A stretch of DNA of 64,000 bases from Enterococcaceae bacterium OF42-14pH9A (GCA_027692465.1 JAQEYU010000001.1:1559338-1623337), one strand, 5' to 3'. Positions 46,169 through 54,823 are shown, counted from the first letter of the stretch. The notes: generated from the letters alone by a model not told the origin. Made by a program: numbers and translations.

Positions 46169-46259
46169 ACTTTTGCTATTTTTAGGATGAAAAGTCATTT
46201 TTCATAATGAATTATTGATCAAATATGATCATTTAGATAGTGTTTTGACCGGTTTTTGA

Positions 46260-48128
46260 TCACTTTTCTTTTTTAATAAATACTTTTTTGTTTTTTCCAT
46301 CAATTTTTTGCTGTCGAGTCTCCATTCCTAACATCCGATTGACTTCTCGGCTAAACGTATTCGCAGCAACTGATTGATAGCCATTCTCCACACACCATAC
46401 TTGATAAATCTGATAAACATCGGTCGTGATTTCATTTTCGATTTTTGTATCAGACTCTTCAATGAAACCGAGAATCGGATTATTTTGAACCTCATATTGT
46501 GAAGTTTCTTTTTCAATTGTTTTGGAGGGCGAGAATTTTTTATTTTTCATCAATCGTTTCAATCCAGCAATAGCTAAATTCAAAACATACTCCATCGAAT
46601 CATCTGACAATAATTTGTCTTGAATGAACGGGTCGAAGTCTGAATCGGATGAACTGAATTTTGCATTAAACGGAATCATCATCAACCGTCGCATCAAACC
46701 AGAACTTGTATCATTAATTCGTGGCATACGGTTAGCAGAAAAAATCAATTTGGAATAGTTAGTGAAATCAAACGGATCTCGGCCTTTTCGTTCGACGTTG
46801 AGTGGCTCACCGGTAACTAACTTTTTAAACTCCGAATTGTCTTTGATATACTCACCAGAAATATCATCACCAATATTGGCTAACTTCCCAAAAAGTTCAG
46901 CGGTTTTGAATCGTTGGTTTAATTCCTTCAAATCCAGACTGGATGTATTTTCGATACCAGCAAGCTTTCGAACGATTTTTAGATATGAGGATTTTCCGTT
47001 GCTACCTGCTCCGGTTAGGATAAAGGCTTTTCCCATCTCATTCCGTCGTAGGAGAATATATCCAAAAATCTCTTCTAGCACTTTTCGCAGGGATTTATCA
47101 TGACAAGCAATTTTATCTAGTGTTTTATCAGTTGTTTCCGAATATGCATCCGGCACATAATTCACTGGAATCTTATTTTTGATCACGATGTTCGGATCGA
47201 ATGATTGTAGCTGCCAGGAGTTTAAATCAAGAATCCCGTTTTGGACCGCAACGAAATTGGTAGCTGCCAACTGCGCTTCCTTGGCCTGCAGCTGGAGATA
47301 ACTTAAAACTTCAAGCCGTTTTGCTTTGGTTAAATGTGGAAGGTGCTTGATCATTACTTTCTCAATATCATTTTGCTTGTCGGAGTAAACTCCATCTTGA
47401 TAAATATGGAGGACATCCTGGATCAAAATAATATTGTGTTCTGAAATGAGGAATTTTGCAAAGTGATCATGGAGAAATACATTACCTTTGTAAAAGCTCT
47501 CTTTCATAAAAGCATCATCGCGCAAGATCACGTTGATTTCATTGTCGGATAATGGAGTTGTCAAAATAAATTTGTTGATGATCCGGATCGTCTCTCGAAT
47601 CTCCTGCTTATTCATCCCGACTGATTGCAGTTTGAGAATATAGTTGAAAAGCTCCTGGTTTCGATTTCCTTCGTCAATATCTGTGATGTGATTTTTTTTC
47701 TTGTCCATTGGATAGAGCCATTTTGGTAATGGATCATAGTGATCAGTTTTTCTGATCCATCTGCGGATATTTCCATTAATTTTGAGCGGATCAGCTGTAT
47801 TTTTGATACCCAGCTTGGTAGTCACCTTGAACCCAATAGCACAGAACCACTCAATATTATTTTTGGATAACTCGTATCCCTTGAAATAGACATGAATGCC
47901 TTTTGATGTTTTAAGCACGGCACATCCTAGATGCATTGAATCAATAATTTTAAGCATCTTCTTGGCTTCATCAACCGTATCGATATCTACCATCACAAAG
48001 TCATCATCCAATATGCCAACGTACGAATCAAACTTCCGTACCGTATTGTAGGTCAACAGTTTTTCCGAATTCCCTTTGAAGGATTCTGCCGCGTGTTTCT
48101 CAGAACCCTTGAGATATCCTTTATAAAT
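46260..48128 (-). CDS. P4/D5-type primase-helicase, apparent ATT start
   Basis: Initiates phage DNA replication: an N-terminal primase-polymerase-like region and a C-terminal SF3 helicase with Walker A GAGSNGKSSYLKIV (about residue 372) and KLIFSANRMPRINDTS. The frame is open from 48134. The N-terminal start of relatives, YKGYLK, is encoded immediately after an ATT at 48126-48128, which lies 7 nt after AGGTG (48140-48136). No ATG or GTG is available; the first TTG (48056) lies within the conserved domain. From ATT the length is 622. Confidence 0.85.
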   Translation of the reverse strand: MYKGYLKGSEKHAAESFKGNSEKLLTYNTVRKFDSYVGILDDDFVMVDIDTVDEAKKMLKIIDSMHLGCAVLKTSKGIHVYFKGYELSKNNIEWFCAIGFKVTTKLGIKNTADPLKINGNIRRWIRKTDHYDPLPKWLYPMDKKKNHITDIDEGNRNQELFNYILKLQSVGMNKQEIRETIRIINKFILTTPLSDNEINVILRDDAFMKESFYKGNVFLHDHFAKFLISEHNIILIQDVLHIYQDGVYSDKQNDIEKVMIKHLPHLTKAKRLEVLSYLQLQAKEAQLAATNFVAVQNGILDLNSWQLQSFDPNIVIKNKIPVNYVPDAYSETTDKTLDKIACHDKSLRKVLEEIFGYILLRRNEMGKAFILTGAGSNGKSSYLKIVRKLAGIENTSSLDLKELNQRFKTAELFGKLANIGDDISGEYIKDNSEFKKLVTGEPLNVERKGRDPFDFTNYSKLIFSANRMPRINDTSSGLMRRLMMIPFNAKFSSSDSDFDPFIQDKLLSDDSMEYVLNLAIAGLKRLMKNKKFSPSKTIEKETSQYEVQNNPILGFIEESDTKIENEITTDVYQIYQVWCVENGYQSVAANTFSREVNRMLGMETRQQKIDGKNKKVFIKKEK

Positions 48129-48159
48129 TGTTGTTCACCTACCTTTCTCCCTTGAATTT

Positions 48160-48438
48160 TTAATGTTCGAAGTGTTTTTCAATATCTTGATAGATTTGTT
48201 CTTTCACTCGTTCGACTTCATCGAGATAAGTTTTCACATCATAAGTTTTGGCGCGATCAATGAAAACGTCGCGAACAATCAGCCCACGTAGTGCTTTTGT
48301 AATAGTTTCGTAGTATCCAAAGAATGAGTATTTACCTTTTTCATTTAGTAGCTCAAGAGTTACGTTGTAATCGGAATCACCAGACATAATACGATAACCG
48401 TCACCTTGAAAAAGTACTTGTATTCTTTTCTTAGCCAA
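48160..48438 (-). CDS. Small early phage protein, unknown function
   Basis: 92 residues from TTG 48438, 7 nt after GGAGTG and overlapping the previous stop. Basic N-terminus (MAKKRIQVLF), acidic helical C-terminus. Not recognised. Confidence 0.6.
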   Translation of the reverse strand: MAKKRIQVLFQGDGYRIMSGDSDYNVTLELLNEKGKYSFFGYYETITKALRGLIVRDVFIDRAKTYDVKTYLDEVERVKEQIYQDIEKHFEH

Positions 48439-48913
48439 CGGACTCACTCCAATCAAAGAGGATTTCTTCAGTATAGTAAGTTTGGTTAATAATATTTTTG
48501 TGTTCAGTTTTTTTATACTTAATTTTGATAGAAGGCAACTTTTCCCGTAACATTTTAATCGTCCGGGGATCCTGAAGTCGACGTGCGAGATATTCGCTAT
48601 TTGGGAATGGTATGGAATAGCTGCTATAATTTTGCAAAGCCGCAATTTCGAGCTCTTTTTCTAGATGTTCACTTTCATACCAACGTTCAAACCAAATTCG
48701 ATGCGAATCTTTTTGCTTTTGTTGTAATTGTTCCTTTAGCGATTGACTACCGAAGCCTTTCACCGGTTCTTCAACAAGCTGTTCTGCGATTTTCATTATT
48801 TTCTTTCTCCCATTTACATAGTGATCCATCAAATTTTTCGGGACATTATCCAGTCCATAAAAGAAAGCCCGTCCAACAGCTATCCATTCGTCCCTGGTCA
48901 AATCATTCTTCAT
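48431..48913 (-). CDS. Early phage protein, unknown function
   Basis: 160 residues with a good GGAGG site. N-terminal NDLTRDEWIAVGRAFFYGL and a charged helical middle. No known motif seen; part of the replication operon. Confidence 0.6.
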   Translation of the reverse strand: MKNDLTRDEWIAVGRAFFYGLDNVPKNLMDHYVNGRKKIMKIAEQLVEEPVKGFGSQSLKEQLQQKQKDSHRIWFERWYESEHLEKELEIAALQNYSSYSIPFPNSEYLARRLQDPRTIKMLREKLPSIKIKYKKTEHKNIINQTYYTEEILFDWSESVG

Positions 48914-48926
48914 TTGTAAAAACCTC

Positions 48927-49043
48927 CTAACTGTAATTCGCCAAATAATTTAGTATGTGCATCCAGATATCGCTATATTGCGGCAAGATCGTCTGGAGAA
49001 AAAATAGTAACTGCCGCAGCATCTGTATGAGATTAATAGTCAT
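48927..49043 (-). CDS. Short hydrophobic peptide gene, unknown function
   Basis: A 38-codon frame with GGAGGT 7 nt before its ATG, overlapping the end of the truncated methyltransferase gene by 11 nt. It encodes a hydrophobic/aromatic peptide (for example LLFFLQTILPQY). Supported only by the ribosome site; it could be a by-product of decay of the methyltransferase gene. Confidence 0.35.
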   Translation of the reverse strand: MTINLIQMLRQLLFFLQTILPQYSDIWMHILNYLANYS

Positions 49044-49215
49044 CAGATCTACCTCCGACCACCACGTCTGGCTTCACATTGACTTTCTTGCCGCAGATTT
49101 CATAACTCTCTTCTCGGATATCCATATAAGTTGCAAAGCTGTTGTCTTTATCAAACCAAAATAATTTTGATCCACAGCAAGCGTCCAAAATTTTCAATAG
49201 ATCACCTTCTCTCAT
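49033..49215 (-). pseudogene. Truncated SAM-dependent methyltransferase
   Basis: A 60-codon remnant carrying motif I of phage class I methyltransferases (ILDACCGSKLFWFDKDN) and the following MDIREES. Relatives are about three times longer and contain a catalytic DPPH-type motif that is absent here; the frame stops shortly after VKPDVVV. It retains a ribosome site, so a short product could be made, but it should be inactive. Confidence 0.7.
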
Positions 49216-49233
49216 TTCCCTCTAAATCTGTCT

Positions 49234-50928
49234 TTAGCTACCTAAATAGTCATTGATTCTTTTTGTTGCCATTTCGATATACCAGGATCTATCCAGCCAT
49301 TCCGGCATTGGCATATCGTTCACATCTTCGTTCACAATCTGGCAAACCTCAGGGGTATAGCTAATCCTAGCTGGGATACCATTCTTAACTTTCATCAATT
49401 GTTTACCATGTTTAGCAGCGAAGAGACGAAAAACTCGTTCCGTTTTTTTCTTCATGCCATAAATGGCGTAGCTGTACTTACCTGAAATTTTGATTATTTT
49501 CTGAAACTTGATGAACTCTTGACAGTCATAAATCGTTTTTCGAACAGGCACACCATCCGTGAAATATTTGACCACGGCTTCATTTACGATTGGCAAATCA
49601 TAGTCCAGGTCGCTTTGCTTTTTAGCGTAGGCACCCGTGGATTTAAAGCTGCCATTGTGATCAATGATGATGTAATTGTTAACATCCTTCTGAAATATCT
49701 TCTTATAAAAATCAAAACTCATGTGAAGGCCGGTTCGCGCTTCCCATTCATAGACCACATCATCAAACCACTCAAAATCTGCTTTCTTGATCCGAACTAA
49801 AATACCATCAGTATTTGATTGGATTAATCGATAGCTGGGAATGTGTTCTAGCTTTTCAATCAGATCCAGTAAGAGCAACTGACCGTAGATACAAACCAAC
49901 AGGCGATTTCTTGGATCGTACATGGCGTTGTATTGGTCGCCCTCGGATCCATAAGTGATATTACAAATCCGTTTGTATGGTTCCCGAGCCTTTTTGTTGC
50001 CCTCGGCTTTCAATCTCAAGCTGGTATCAAGGATGTTTTTAAACTTTTCCGGTTGCCGAACGGCCCTAGATAATAGATTGTATTTAATCATGATTGATGG
50101 ATACAGTTGGTCAACATCGGCCATAATCATATACTCATCTGGACCACATTCGAACTGGTATTGCCGGTGTGCACCGTGAACACCGCCACCAGCAAAGGTG
50201 TGGGGAACATCCGAAATCGTAGTTTGTAGGGTCATATCGTAACTGTTATAACCTCGAAAAAATTGCACCACATTGGTGTATTTTTTGATGATCATCGTTT
50301 CTGGTAATGAAATCTCAAAACGATCTTTATCCGGATTTGCTAAAGGCACAGCTCCCAAAATGGTTGCTGAAAGCTGGGCTTGTGTCTTGCTGATATTTCG
50401 TAATGGCAAATCAAATTCTCTTAATAATGATAGTTGAGCATCAAATTCGTTCAATTGCCGGCGGAAGACTTCCATAGTTTCTGATACATCGTGTCGGCAA
50501 TAATGGATAACCTCATCCAATTCTGATTGAGTTAACTTTCTATCAATATCAAATGGAACTGTGGTTTCCCGGATATCGTGACCCATGAATGCTTCCAGTT
50601 GCTTTAATGACGTATCACGTTTGAATTGAACATCATAATTAAATAGTTGAATTCGGTTAAGTGCCTTGGAAAATTCCCAGCCTTTTTTCTTCTTTACAAT
50701 AATGAAATCATTGACTTCCTTTGGATTAAACCCACATAGAATAGCTTTTTGAATGTAACGGTCATAACCATTTGAGTTATAACCAACCCAAATTTCTGAC
50801 TTGTGATCTCGGTGAAATTCTTCCAATTGTTCACGATCATTGACGATTACCGTTTCTTGCTTTGCATCGGTATCCATTAAGACAACTAACCAGTCATACT
50901 TAAAAACTTCATAGTCGTAAAAGATGAT
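49234..50928 (-). CDS. Phage DNA polymerase (family B-like), apparent ATC start
   Basis: Replicative polymerase with a 3'-5' exonuclease domain (Exo I YDYEVF, Exo II YNSNGYDRYI, Exo III YCRHDVSE) and polymerase motifs A (DVDQLYPSIM), B (YKRICNITYGS) and C (SNTDGILV). The Exo I motif is encoded upstream of the first ATG (50877) and directly after ATC codons at 50928 and 50925. The first ATC is 7 nt after AGGTG (50940-50936), and an in-frame TGA (50937-50935) blocks any longer reading. From ATC the protein has 564 residues. Confidence 0.82.
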   Translation of the reverse strand: MIFYDYEVFKYDWLVVLMDTDAKQETVIVNDREQLEEFHRDHKSEIWVGYNSNGYDRYIQKAILCGFNPKEVNDFIIVKKKKGWEFSKALNRIQLFNYDVQFKRDTSLKQLEAFMGHDIRETTVPFDIDRKLTQSELDEVIHYCRHDVSETMEVFRRQLNEFDAQLSLLREFDLPLRNISKTQAQLSATILGAVPLANPDKDRFEISLPETMIIKKYTNVVQFFRGYNSYDMTLQTTISDVPHTFAGGGVHGAHRQYQFECGPDEYMIMADVDQLYPSIMIKYNLLSRAVRQPEKFKNILDTSLRLKAEGNKKAREPYKRICNITYGSEGDQYNAMYDPRNRLLVCIYGQLLLLDLIEKLEHIPSYRLIQSNTDGILVRIKKADFEWFDDVVYEWEARTGLHMSFDFYKKIFQKDVNNYIIIDHNGSFKSTGAYAKKQSDLDYDLPIVNEAVVKYFTDGVPVRKTIYDCQEFIKFQKIIKISGKYSYAIYGMKKKTERVFRLFAAKHGKQLMKVKNGIPARISYTPEVCQIVNEDVNDMPMPEWLDRSWYIEMATKRINDYLGS

Positions 50929-50955
50929 GACGAATCACCTACTTTCTGTCATAAT
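50927..50955 (+). promoter_or_regulatory. Promoter of the plus-strand moron
   Basis: ATGACG (50927-50932), 17 nt, CATAAT (50950-50955). The match is moderate. It overlaps the polymerase translation start on the other strand. Confidence 0.5.
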
Positions 50956-50982
50956 CTTCATAAAAAGGAGATGGTTATTATT

Positions 50983-51219
50983 ATGGTTCCTACGGGTGAT
51001 GAATGGTTTGATAACGATTTACAAGATGTTCTTGAAGCTGTTGAAGTCGGTCTTCCAAATCAAAAGGTAGTCTATGAAATGAACGATGCCTTTATTTTTG
51101 GTCTTGAGAACGGATTCTACAAAAATATTGAAATGACAGAAAGTGGCTGGCGTGTCACAGATACGCCTTTGTTATCATCGAAAGGCACGATTGCTTTAAA
51201 CACACTGTCGTCCAGATAG
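50983..51219 (+). CDS. Moron gene inside the replication block, unknown function
   Basis: A 78-residue acidic soluble protein (VPTGDEWFDNDLQDVLEAVE at the start) read opposite to all its neighbours. AAGGAG lies 12 nt upstream of the ATG at 50983; another ATG at 50971 touches the ribosome site and is unlikely. It has its own promoter and strong terminator, so it is an independent unit that may be expressed in the lysogen. No family recognised. Confidence 0.6.
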   Translation: MVPTGDEWFDNDLQDVLEAVEVGLPNQKVVYEMNDAFIFGLENGFYKNIEMTESGWRVTDTPLLSSKGTIALNTLSSR

Positions 51220-51226
51220 TAATGTA

Positions 51227-51252
51227 GTGGGGCAAAACGCCCCACCTTTTTC
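51227..51252 (+). terminator. Terminator of the plus-strand moron
   Basis: Perfect stem GTGGGGC-AAAAC-GCCCCAC followed by CTTTTTC. Confidence 0.85.
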
Positions 51253-51254
51253 AT

Positions 51255-51728
51255 TTAATCCAACACTTCCAGAATTTCATACTCATCAAATTCAGGATTT
51301 TTTGCACGGCGTTTTTCTAGTACATACTCCCAACCATCTTCAATAATCTCTTCTGCGATATCCAAAACTAAGTCCGCGTAATCTTTGAAACCATTGAACT
51401 CAACTTCACTACTACTTGCATCCCATAATTTACGGAGCATTTCGTTGTTGCGGTGAATTTGATACTTAACATGATCTTTTTGCACTTGCATAGGTCCGTT
51501 GTAGAAGATTTTTTGTCCTTTAAAGTCACCATCCAAAATCTCGAAGCGAATCTTCAACATCGGATCACCTTTTTTGGACTCACCCAATTCCATATTGTTG
51601 ACGGATACTTCATATTTGCCGTCTGGAATTTCTGGAAAATCACCACTACCAGCTTCAGCATCTCGTACATCTTCTTTCAAGCCATTTAAATCTAAATCTT
51701 TATCGAACTCGTCCCAATTGATTGCCAT
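51255..51728 (-). CDS. DUF669-family phage replication protein
   Basis: 157 residues. The start FDKDLDLNGLKEDV, PEIPDGKYEVSVNNMELG and the single-strand-binding-like beta core MLKIRFEILDGDFKGQKIFYN match the DUF669 family, found between helicase/ATPase and primase genes in Gram-positive phages and thought to act as a ssDNA-binding protein. Confidence 0.85.
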   Translation of the reverse strand: MAINWDEFDKDLDLNGLKEDVRDAEAGSGDFPEIPDGKYEVSVNNMELGESKKGDPMLKIRFEILDGDFKGQKIFYNGPMQVQKDHVKYQIHRNNEMLRKLWDASSSEVEFNGFKDYADLVLDIAEEIIEDGWEYVLEKRRAKNPEFDEYEILEVLD

Positions 51729-52018
51729 TATTCTTCGTCCTCACTTTCGTTTTCATCGGTTTCAGTTTCTTCGGTCCAGTCTTCGTCAATTTCGTCTTCG
51801 GAATCATTGATCAATTCCGATTCCATAATGCCCGCAGGAGTGTTGAACTTGATTTCAAGTTTCACCAAGTAATACTCTCCAGCTTTGTTGGATTTCAGAT
51901 TGATGGAATGACCCACCAATTCGTCAGGAAATTCACTCTTCGCTTCGTCGACGATTTTGTTAGCTTCCTCTTCGGATGATGCAAACCATTGTTCTTTTGT
52001 GTTTAATTGTTTACGCAT
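51728..52018 (-). CDS. Acidic-tailed early phage protein
   Basis: 96 residues from ATG 52018, which overlaps the preceding stop (ATGCGTAA). The last 30 residues are almost entirely Asp/Glu/Ser/Thr. Its stop overlaps the start of the DUF669 gene. Function unknown. Confidence 0.6.
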   Translation of the reverse strand: MRKQLNTKEQWFASSEEEANKIVDEAKSEFPDELVGHSINLKSNKAGEYYLVKLEIKFNTPAGIMESELINDSEDEIDEDWTEETETDENESEDEE

Positions 52019-52157
52019 GTTTTTCACTCCTATATTTATCTTCAAATTTTCTCAACAGTGATTTTGCTTGCTTTTCGGTTCCAGTGATACTGGATTGATA
52101 CTTTATGCTTCCGTTCGTATCTAACATCTGGACCGTCCATTCTTTGATTTCCTCCAT
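52011..52157 (-). CDS. Small early phage protein
   Basis: A 48-residue frame too short for most gene finders, beginning MEEIKEWTVQML and ending ...KYRSEKHA. It exactly fills the gap between two overlapping genes and overlaps the next start. Supported by tight packing; function unknown. Confidence 0.5.
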   Translation of the reverse strand: MEEIKEWTVQMLDTNGSIKYQSSITGTEKQAKSLLRKFEDKYRSEKHA

Positions 52158-52162
52158 ATGAA

Positions 52163-54043
52163 TCACCGCCGCCGGCGACGACGGGAGCTTGATTCTTCGG
52201 CTACCGGTTCATCTGTGTTACGTTCCCGACGCTTACGTTTTGGTGGTTCCTCTTCAGTAGTTGCTTCACCTGGAGGGGTTTCATCATCGGTTACTTCAAC
52301 ATCTGCTTTTCTACGACGTTTCCGACGTGCAGGTGTTGGATCTTCGTTGACTTTTTCATCTACCTCAGATGGATCAGCCGCTTCATTTTCTTCTGGCTTT
52401 TCATCCGCGGCTTTCGTACGGCGTCCTCTGCGGGATTTCGTTTCAATCGCTAAATCATCCGTTTTATCTGCTGAATCATCACTTTTAGGCATTTCAGCAT
52501 GTTTTGAAGCTGGTTTGAGATTCTTGTTTGCGCCGGCATAGACATCCATCAATGCATCAACTTCTAACGGAATTTCCGTTACTGGAAGATTCGGTAATCG
52601 TCCGCCACCGAACACATAATCTTTTGATTTGAACACTAGGGTTCGTTCATCGTCATCAACTACTACTCGACCAACGATATCAACCATTCCGGCAACTTTA
52701 AGCGCAGCTTTATCTTGCAGGTTCGGACTGATACTGGTGATCTTATCCCCGGTTTTTTTCGTCACATCTTTGGAAATATCTTCATGGCTGATGAAAATAA
52801 TATTTTCGTAGGGAAGGTGGACCATTCGTTTGATCATTTGCAAAAAAGTGTTCCGGACAATATCCCAGGCTTTGAAGCTGTTATCAGATTCATGTTCGAT
52901 TCCCAATTTCTTGTATTCGTAGAAGCGGCAAGCCTGATACATATCTTCCAGTAAATCAATGATGATTGTTTGGAAATCATTGCCGCCTTTTTCTAAATCA
53001 GATACGGTTTCATCCAAGATTTCCCAAGCTAATTTCCGATTGGTGACACGACCAGAAGTTGTCACAGTATCCACAATGCTTTTGAATGGTGCATCAACAA
53101 ACTTGATATTTCCATCTGTGTTTAGCATAAGTGGATTGGGAAACTGATTGGCAAAGAATGTTTTTCCACTAAAGGGCGCTCCATAAATCCATAAAACCCG
53201 CTTCGTTACTTTCTCAATATTTCGTCGTTCGCTACTTGGTAATGCCATTAAAATCTCTCCATTCTCGTCTTGTATTCGGTCCAGATAATCCGGTGCCGTT
53301 AATGTGGTCCATCGACCTTTTTTCTTAGCTTCAATTGCTGCACATGCAAAGCATTTTCCACTTGCATTCCGCGGGAAGCTCTCAGCATGTTCAATTTCGT
53401 TGATTCGATCTAAAAAGCTTTTTACTTTTGATTCGTCATACTCGATAGGAACTCGGGTTACAGATGCTTTTTCAAGGGCTGCAATCAGACGTTTACGATA
53501 ATGATAGATATCTTCATCTCGCCCTTTTCGTAAGCCCACTTTTTCGACGAAAAGATAATGTAGCGAGTCGATTTTGAAGCCATCTTGTTCCAAGTAATAC
53601 TTATAGATGTGCATTTGCTCAGAATTTTGATAGCTATCAATGTTATTCGAATACTTAAAATCGAAGACAAAACTCGTTCCAGATTTATCTGTGACAATCA
53701 GATCCACATAACCGACATATTCTGGTCGGTCGATTTTATACTCGTGGATAAACTCGCAATCATGAAACAGTCCTTCCAGTTTGTCGATCACTTTGGGGAT
53801 CATCGCTTCCAGTTTGATTGCTTCATTCACCTGATCATCAGTGATCACCGGGAATGATTGGTAATACTCGGCAATTGCTGCATCCACGCCTTTTTCAATA
53901 CCAGCGTGCAGCGCAGTGCCAACAATCAATGGATTTGAAGGCGAATAGTCGGGAACTTCTCGTAGTCGATCAATATAGCGCAGTTTGAAATGGTAAGGAC
54001 ATTGTTTAAAGAGATCCACTCGGCTATAAGAGTATTGGGTCAA
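52163..54043 (-). CDS. Fusion of Cas4/RecB-like nuclease and RecA/AAA (Sak4-like) ATPase
   Basis: A 626-residue recombination protein. N-terminal PD-(D/E)XK nuclease: RVDLFKQCPYHFKLRYI, GTALHAGIE, VGYVDLIVT and FVFDFKYS supply H, D, D/E and K; Cys at about 15 and CFAC about 232 suggest the Cas4-type Fe-S cluster (CxxC form). After a linker an ATPase with Walker A GAPFSGKT (about 280) and Walker B TIIIDLLED (about 355) resembles the Sak4/phage nucleotide-binding family. The last 100 residues are repetitive Lys/Arg/Glu, ending in an Arg cluster. TTG start 6 nt after AGGTG, overlapping the VRR-NUC stop. Confidence 0.82.
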   Translation of the reverse strand: MTQYSYSRVDLFKQCPYHFKLRYIDRLREVPDYSPSNPLIVGTALHAGIEKGVDAAIAEYYQSFPVITDDQVNEAIKLEAMIPKVIDKLEGLFHDCEFIHEYKIDRPEYVGYVDLIVTDKSGTSFVFDFKYSNNIDSYQNSEQMHIYKYYLEQDGFKIDSLHYLFVEKVGLRKGRDEDIYHYRKRLIAALEKASVTRVPIEYDESKVKSFLDRINEIEHAESFPRNASGKCFACAAIEAKKKGRWTTLTAPDYLDRIQDENGEILMALPSSERRNIEKVTKRVLWIYGAPFSGKTFFANQFPNPLMLNTDGNIKFVDAPFKSIVDTVTTSGRVTNRKLAWEILDETVSDLEKGGNDFQTIIIDLLEDMYQACRFYEYKKLGIEHESDNSFKAWDIVRNTFLQMIKRMVHLPYENIIFISHEDISKDVTKKTGDKITSISPNLQDKAALKVAGMVDIVGRVVVDDDERTLVFKSKDYVFGGGRLPNLPVTEIPLEVDALMDVYAGANKNLKPASKHAEMPKSDDSADKTDDLAIETKSRRGRRTKAADEKPEENEAADPSEVDEKVNEDPTPARRKRRRKADVEVTDDETPPGEATTEEEPPKRKRRERNTDEPVAEESSSRRRRRR

Positions 54044-54321
54044 ATGAACCACCTGCTTTTCCATTCCTCGAATCCTTGTGGACGAAGAATATAAGCTTCG
54101 CCACCAGATTCTTTTATTTTTTTGATGTTGTATAATTGGAGCTGAGAAGGCTGACCAATCTCGTTCTTCAATTCGATGCCGTGGAAAGTACCGTTGATGC
54201 ATGCGAGAATATCCGGGACGCCTTCTTTTGTGAATTTTGAACCGGCCCAATATTTGACATACCAGACGTCATGAGCTTTTAAATAGTCAATGACTTTTTT
54301 CTGAAATGCAGATTCCTTCAC
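54040..54321 (-). CDS. VRR-NUC domain nuclease
   Basis: 93 residues from GTG. Complete VRR-NUC fold: FQKKVIDYLK, WYVKYWAGSKFTKEGVPDILAC with the GVPD motif and catalytic Asp, HGIELKNE with E-x-K, QLQLYNIKKIKESGG. A Holliday-junction-type nuclease usual in early operons of such phages. Confidence 0.9.
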   Translation of the reverse strand: MKESAFQKKVIDYLKAHDVWYVKYWAGSKFTKEGVPDILACINGTFHGIELKNEIGQPSQLQLYNIKKIKESGGEAYILRPQGFEEWKSRWFI

Positions 54322-54492
54322 CTAATCACCCCTAGTCCGAATTTCATAACATCGTTTCATATCCTCGATATCATCCGTGACTTCCTTCAAAACTGCTTTC
54401 TCTTGCGCTAAATCTTTTTCAGTAGCACCTTCACGCTTGATATAAAGTTCCAGAGCATGCTTCACGATATGCATTTTCTTATATCGTTTCAT
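54322..54492 (-). CDS. Small basic phage protein
   Basis: 56 residues beginning MKRYKKMHIVKHALELYIK. Start overlaps the previous TGA and its TAG abuts the VRR-NUC start, so it is firmly in the operon. Probably helical; function unknown. Confidence 0.6.
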   Translation of the reverse strand: MKRYKKMHIVKHALELYIKREGATEKDLAQEKAVLKEVTDDIEDMKRCYEIRTRGD

Positions 54493-54493
54493 A

Positions 54494-54823
54494 TCACTTC
54501 ACCGTGATTCGCAATGACGCTTTTCGCTTGGTAACTTTTGGATAGTCTTCTTTCAGTTGGGCATATTCGACTGGCTCTGCTTTCTCAAAAGCCTTCATAT
54601 CAATACTTGTGGATTCGCTCGCCGCCACCGTAGTAACTTTCATGAACTCGTTATCGATCGACTTGATGTCATGATTCTGCATAGCTTCCAAAAGCTCCGA
54701 CTTGAAACCGTCCAACTTAGCTTGGGCATCTTTGATCGGTTGAGTTAACAGCTTATAGTTAGCCATCAGACTTAAATTTTGTGTCGTAAACTCCTGTACT
54801 ACCGTAGTTTCTTCTTTATTCAT
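54494..54823 (-). CDS. Early phage protein, helical, unknown function
   Basis: 109 residues with a coiled-coil centre (LTQPIKDAQAKLDGFKSELL) and a basic C-terminus. Directly after the helicase gene. Possibly an accessory of the recombination set; not recognised. Confidence 0.65.
   Translation of the reverse strand: MNKEETTVVQEFTTQNLSLMANYKLLTQPIKDAQAKLDGFKSELLEAMQNHDIKSIDNEFMKVTTVAASESTSIDMKAFEKAEPVEYAQLKEDYPKVTKRKASLRITVK

Noticed and set aside
45890..46259. CRISPR-like repeated motif
   Set aside because: The repeats are 7-bp, in both orientations and irregularly spaced without spacers of fixed length; iterons fit better.
48955..49164. Plus-strand 69-codon frame
   Set aside because: Shadow of the minus-strand genes in that area, no ribosome site.
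52158..52541. Plus-strand Ser/Arg-rich frame
   Set aside because: It is the antisense shadow of the repetitive Arg/Glu tail of the nuclease-ATPase gene.
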